From contig CP013099.1 of assembly GCA_001447805.1 (NCBI GenBank), positions 1,178,001 through 1,242,000 on the forward strand: a stretch of 64,000 bases of DNA, in the 5' to 3' direction. Below the pieces are notes generated by a model. It was not told where the DNA came from, searched no databases, and was given only the letters and a program-made list of their open reading frames with translations. A program made the position numbers and the translations under genes. Origin of the DNA: Candidatus Tenderia electrophaga (GTDB lineage: Bacteria; Pseudomonadota; Gammaproteobacteria; Tenderiales; Tenderiaceae). This document shows positions 63,458-64,000 of this stretch, one piece after another. Numbering within the stretch: the first letter of the stretch is position 1; each line of letters begins with the position of its first letter.

Positions 63458-64000
63458 ATGGATATCCTCACACTCATCGGCCTCGCGCTCGGCTTTGGCG
63501 CCATTCTTGTCGGCAACATTCTCGAGGGTGGGCATACCGACTCCCTGGTACAGGGGGTCGCCTTTTTGATCGTCGCCGGCGGTACGGTCGGCGCGGTGAT
63601 GGTCCAGACGCCCCTGTCGGTGTTTCTGCGTTCCTTGAAGATGTTCATGTGGATCTTTCTCCCCCCCAAGGTGGAGCAGAAGGCAGCGGTGGAAAAGATC
63701 GTCAGTTGGAGCAACATCGCCCGTAAAGAGGGCTTGTTGGGGCTGGAGTCGTTGGTGGAGTCGGAGACCGACAGCTTTGCCCAAAAGGGGCTGCAACTGT
63801 TGGTGGACGGCTCCGAGCCGGAGACCATTCGCAGTATTCTGGAGGTCGAAATCGGCGTCAAGGAACACTTCGACACCCAGGCGGCCAAGGTCTACGAAGG
63901 GCTGGGCGGCTATTCCCCCACCATCGGCATCATCGGCGCCGTCATGGGCCTGATCCACGTGATGAACAATCTGGCCGATCCCAGCAAGCTCGGCTCGGGC
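63458..64000 (+). CDS. motC: Flagellar motor stator protein MotC (MotA family), 5' part
   Basis: The 181 residues in the window begin MDILTLIGLALGFGAILVGN, with a first membrane helix, a second at about 33-50 (GVAFLIVAGGTVGAVMVQT) and a cytoplasmic domain that includes the conserved GGYSPTIGIIGAVMGLIHVM. The frame runs off the window edge. It sits after cheB2 as in Pseudomonas, where MotCD is the second stator set. Confidence 0.93.
   Translation, partial: MDILTLIGLALGFGAILVGNILEGGHTDSLVQGVAFLIVAGGTVGAVMVQTPLSVFLRSLKMFMWIFLPPKVEQKAAVEKIVSWSNIARKEGLLGLESLVESETDSFAQKGLQLLVDGSEPETIRSILEVEIGVKEHFDTQAAKVYEGLGGYSPTIGIIGAVMGLIHVMNNLADPSKLGSG

Noticed and set aside
1-64000. CRISPR arrays, transposases, tRNA or rRNA genes
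   Set aside because: I found no regular spacer repeats, transposase motifs or tRNA/rRNA signatures in the window.

Overview
The window is a polar-flagellum and chemotaxis super-locus of a Gammaproteobacterium. The gene order (flgIJKL, flagellins, flaG-fliD-fliS, fleQ-fleS-fleR, fliEFGHIJ, fliK-fliR, flhBAFG, fliA, cheYZAB, motC) is that of Pseudomonas, Vibrio and Shewanella-type polar flagella. The FleQ/FleSR regulators, the sigma-54 and sigma-28 promoters, FlhF/FlhG and the F6-type CheA all agree. The coding DNA is GC-rich. I cannot name the species; a free-living sulfur or halophilic gammaproteobacterium would fit, but this is a guess.

Layout. (1) 1-4146, plus strand: the end of flgI, then flgJ, flgK, flgL. 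(2) 4173-23403, minus strand: a tightly coupled 19-gene island for making and transferring a nonulosonic (legionaminic-type) acid. From its 5' end it encodes a Maf/DUF115 flagellin glycosyltransferase, LegB, LegC, a NeuC-like epimerase/hydrolase (LegG), a formyltransferase, a PIG-L deacetylase, LegI (NeuB), LegH, PtmE, LegF (CMP transferase), two methyltransferases, a PseA/WbpG amidotransferase, a sulfotransferase, HisF2, HisH2, a strongly diverged second NeuB, an APH-type kinase and a protein of unknown function. A well-formed sigma-54 promoter on the minus strand (23448-23463) sits just upstream of maf and appears to put the whole island into the flagellar cascade. (3) 23404-26347: three tandem short flagellin genes, each with a sigma-28 promoter and a conserved two-hairpin leader. 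(4) 26428-32489: flaG, fliD, two fliS paralogues separated by about 600 bp, fliT, a PilZ-like gene and fleQ. (5) 32550-40584: fleSR and fliE-J. (6) 40654-46768: an F7-like chemotaxis operon (STAS, cheY, cheA, cheW, cheR, cheD, cheB) between fliJ and fliK, with its own sigma-28 promoter and no chemoreceptor gene. (7) 46827-58735: fliK, fliLMNOPQR, flhBAFG and fliA. (8) 58935-64000: the F6 chemotaxis genes cheY-cheZ-cheA-cheB and a truncated motC.

How the genes work together. FleQ (with its c-di-GMP contact residues conserved) and FleSR drive sigma-54 promoters, seen before fleS, fliD, fliK, fliL and maf. FliA then drives flagellins, the second fliS and both chemotaxis operons. The island would make a CMP-activated legionaminic acid, decorate it (acetimidoyl, methyl, perhaps formyl or sulfate groups) and load it by Maf onto flagellin before export. 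The most novel-looking parts are the tailoring genes at the distal end of the island (NeuB paralogue lacking key residues, kinase, unknown protein), the duplicated flagellin leader structure, and the triple FliM-like peptide repeat in the second CheA.
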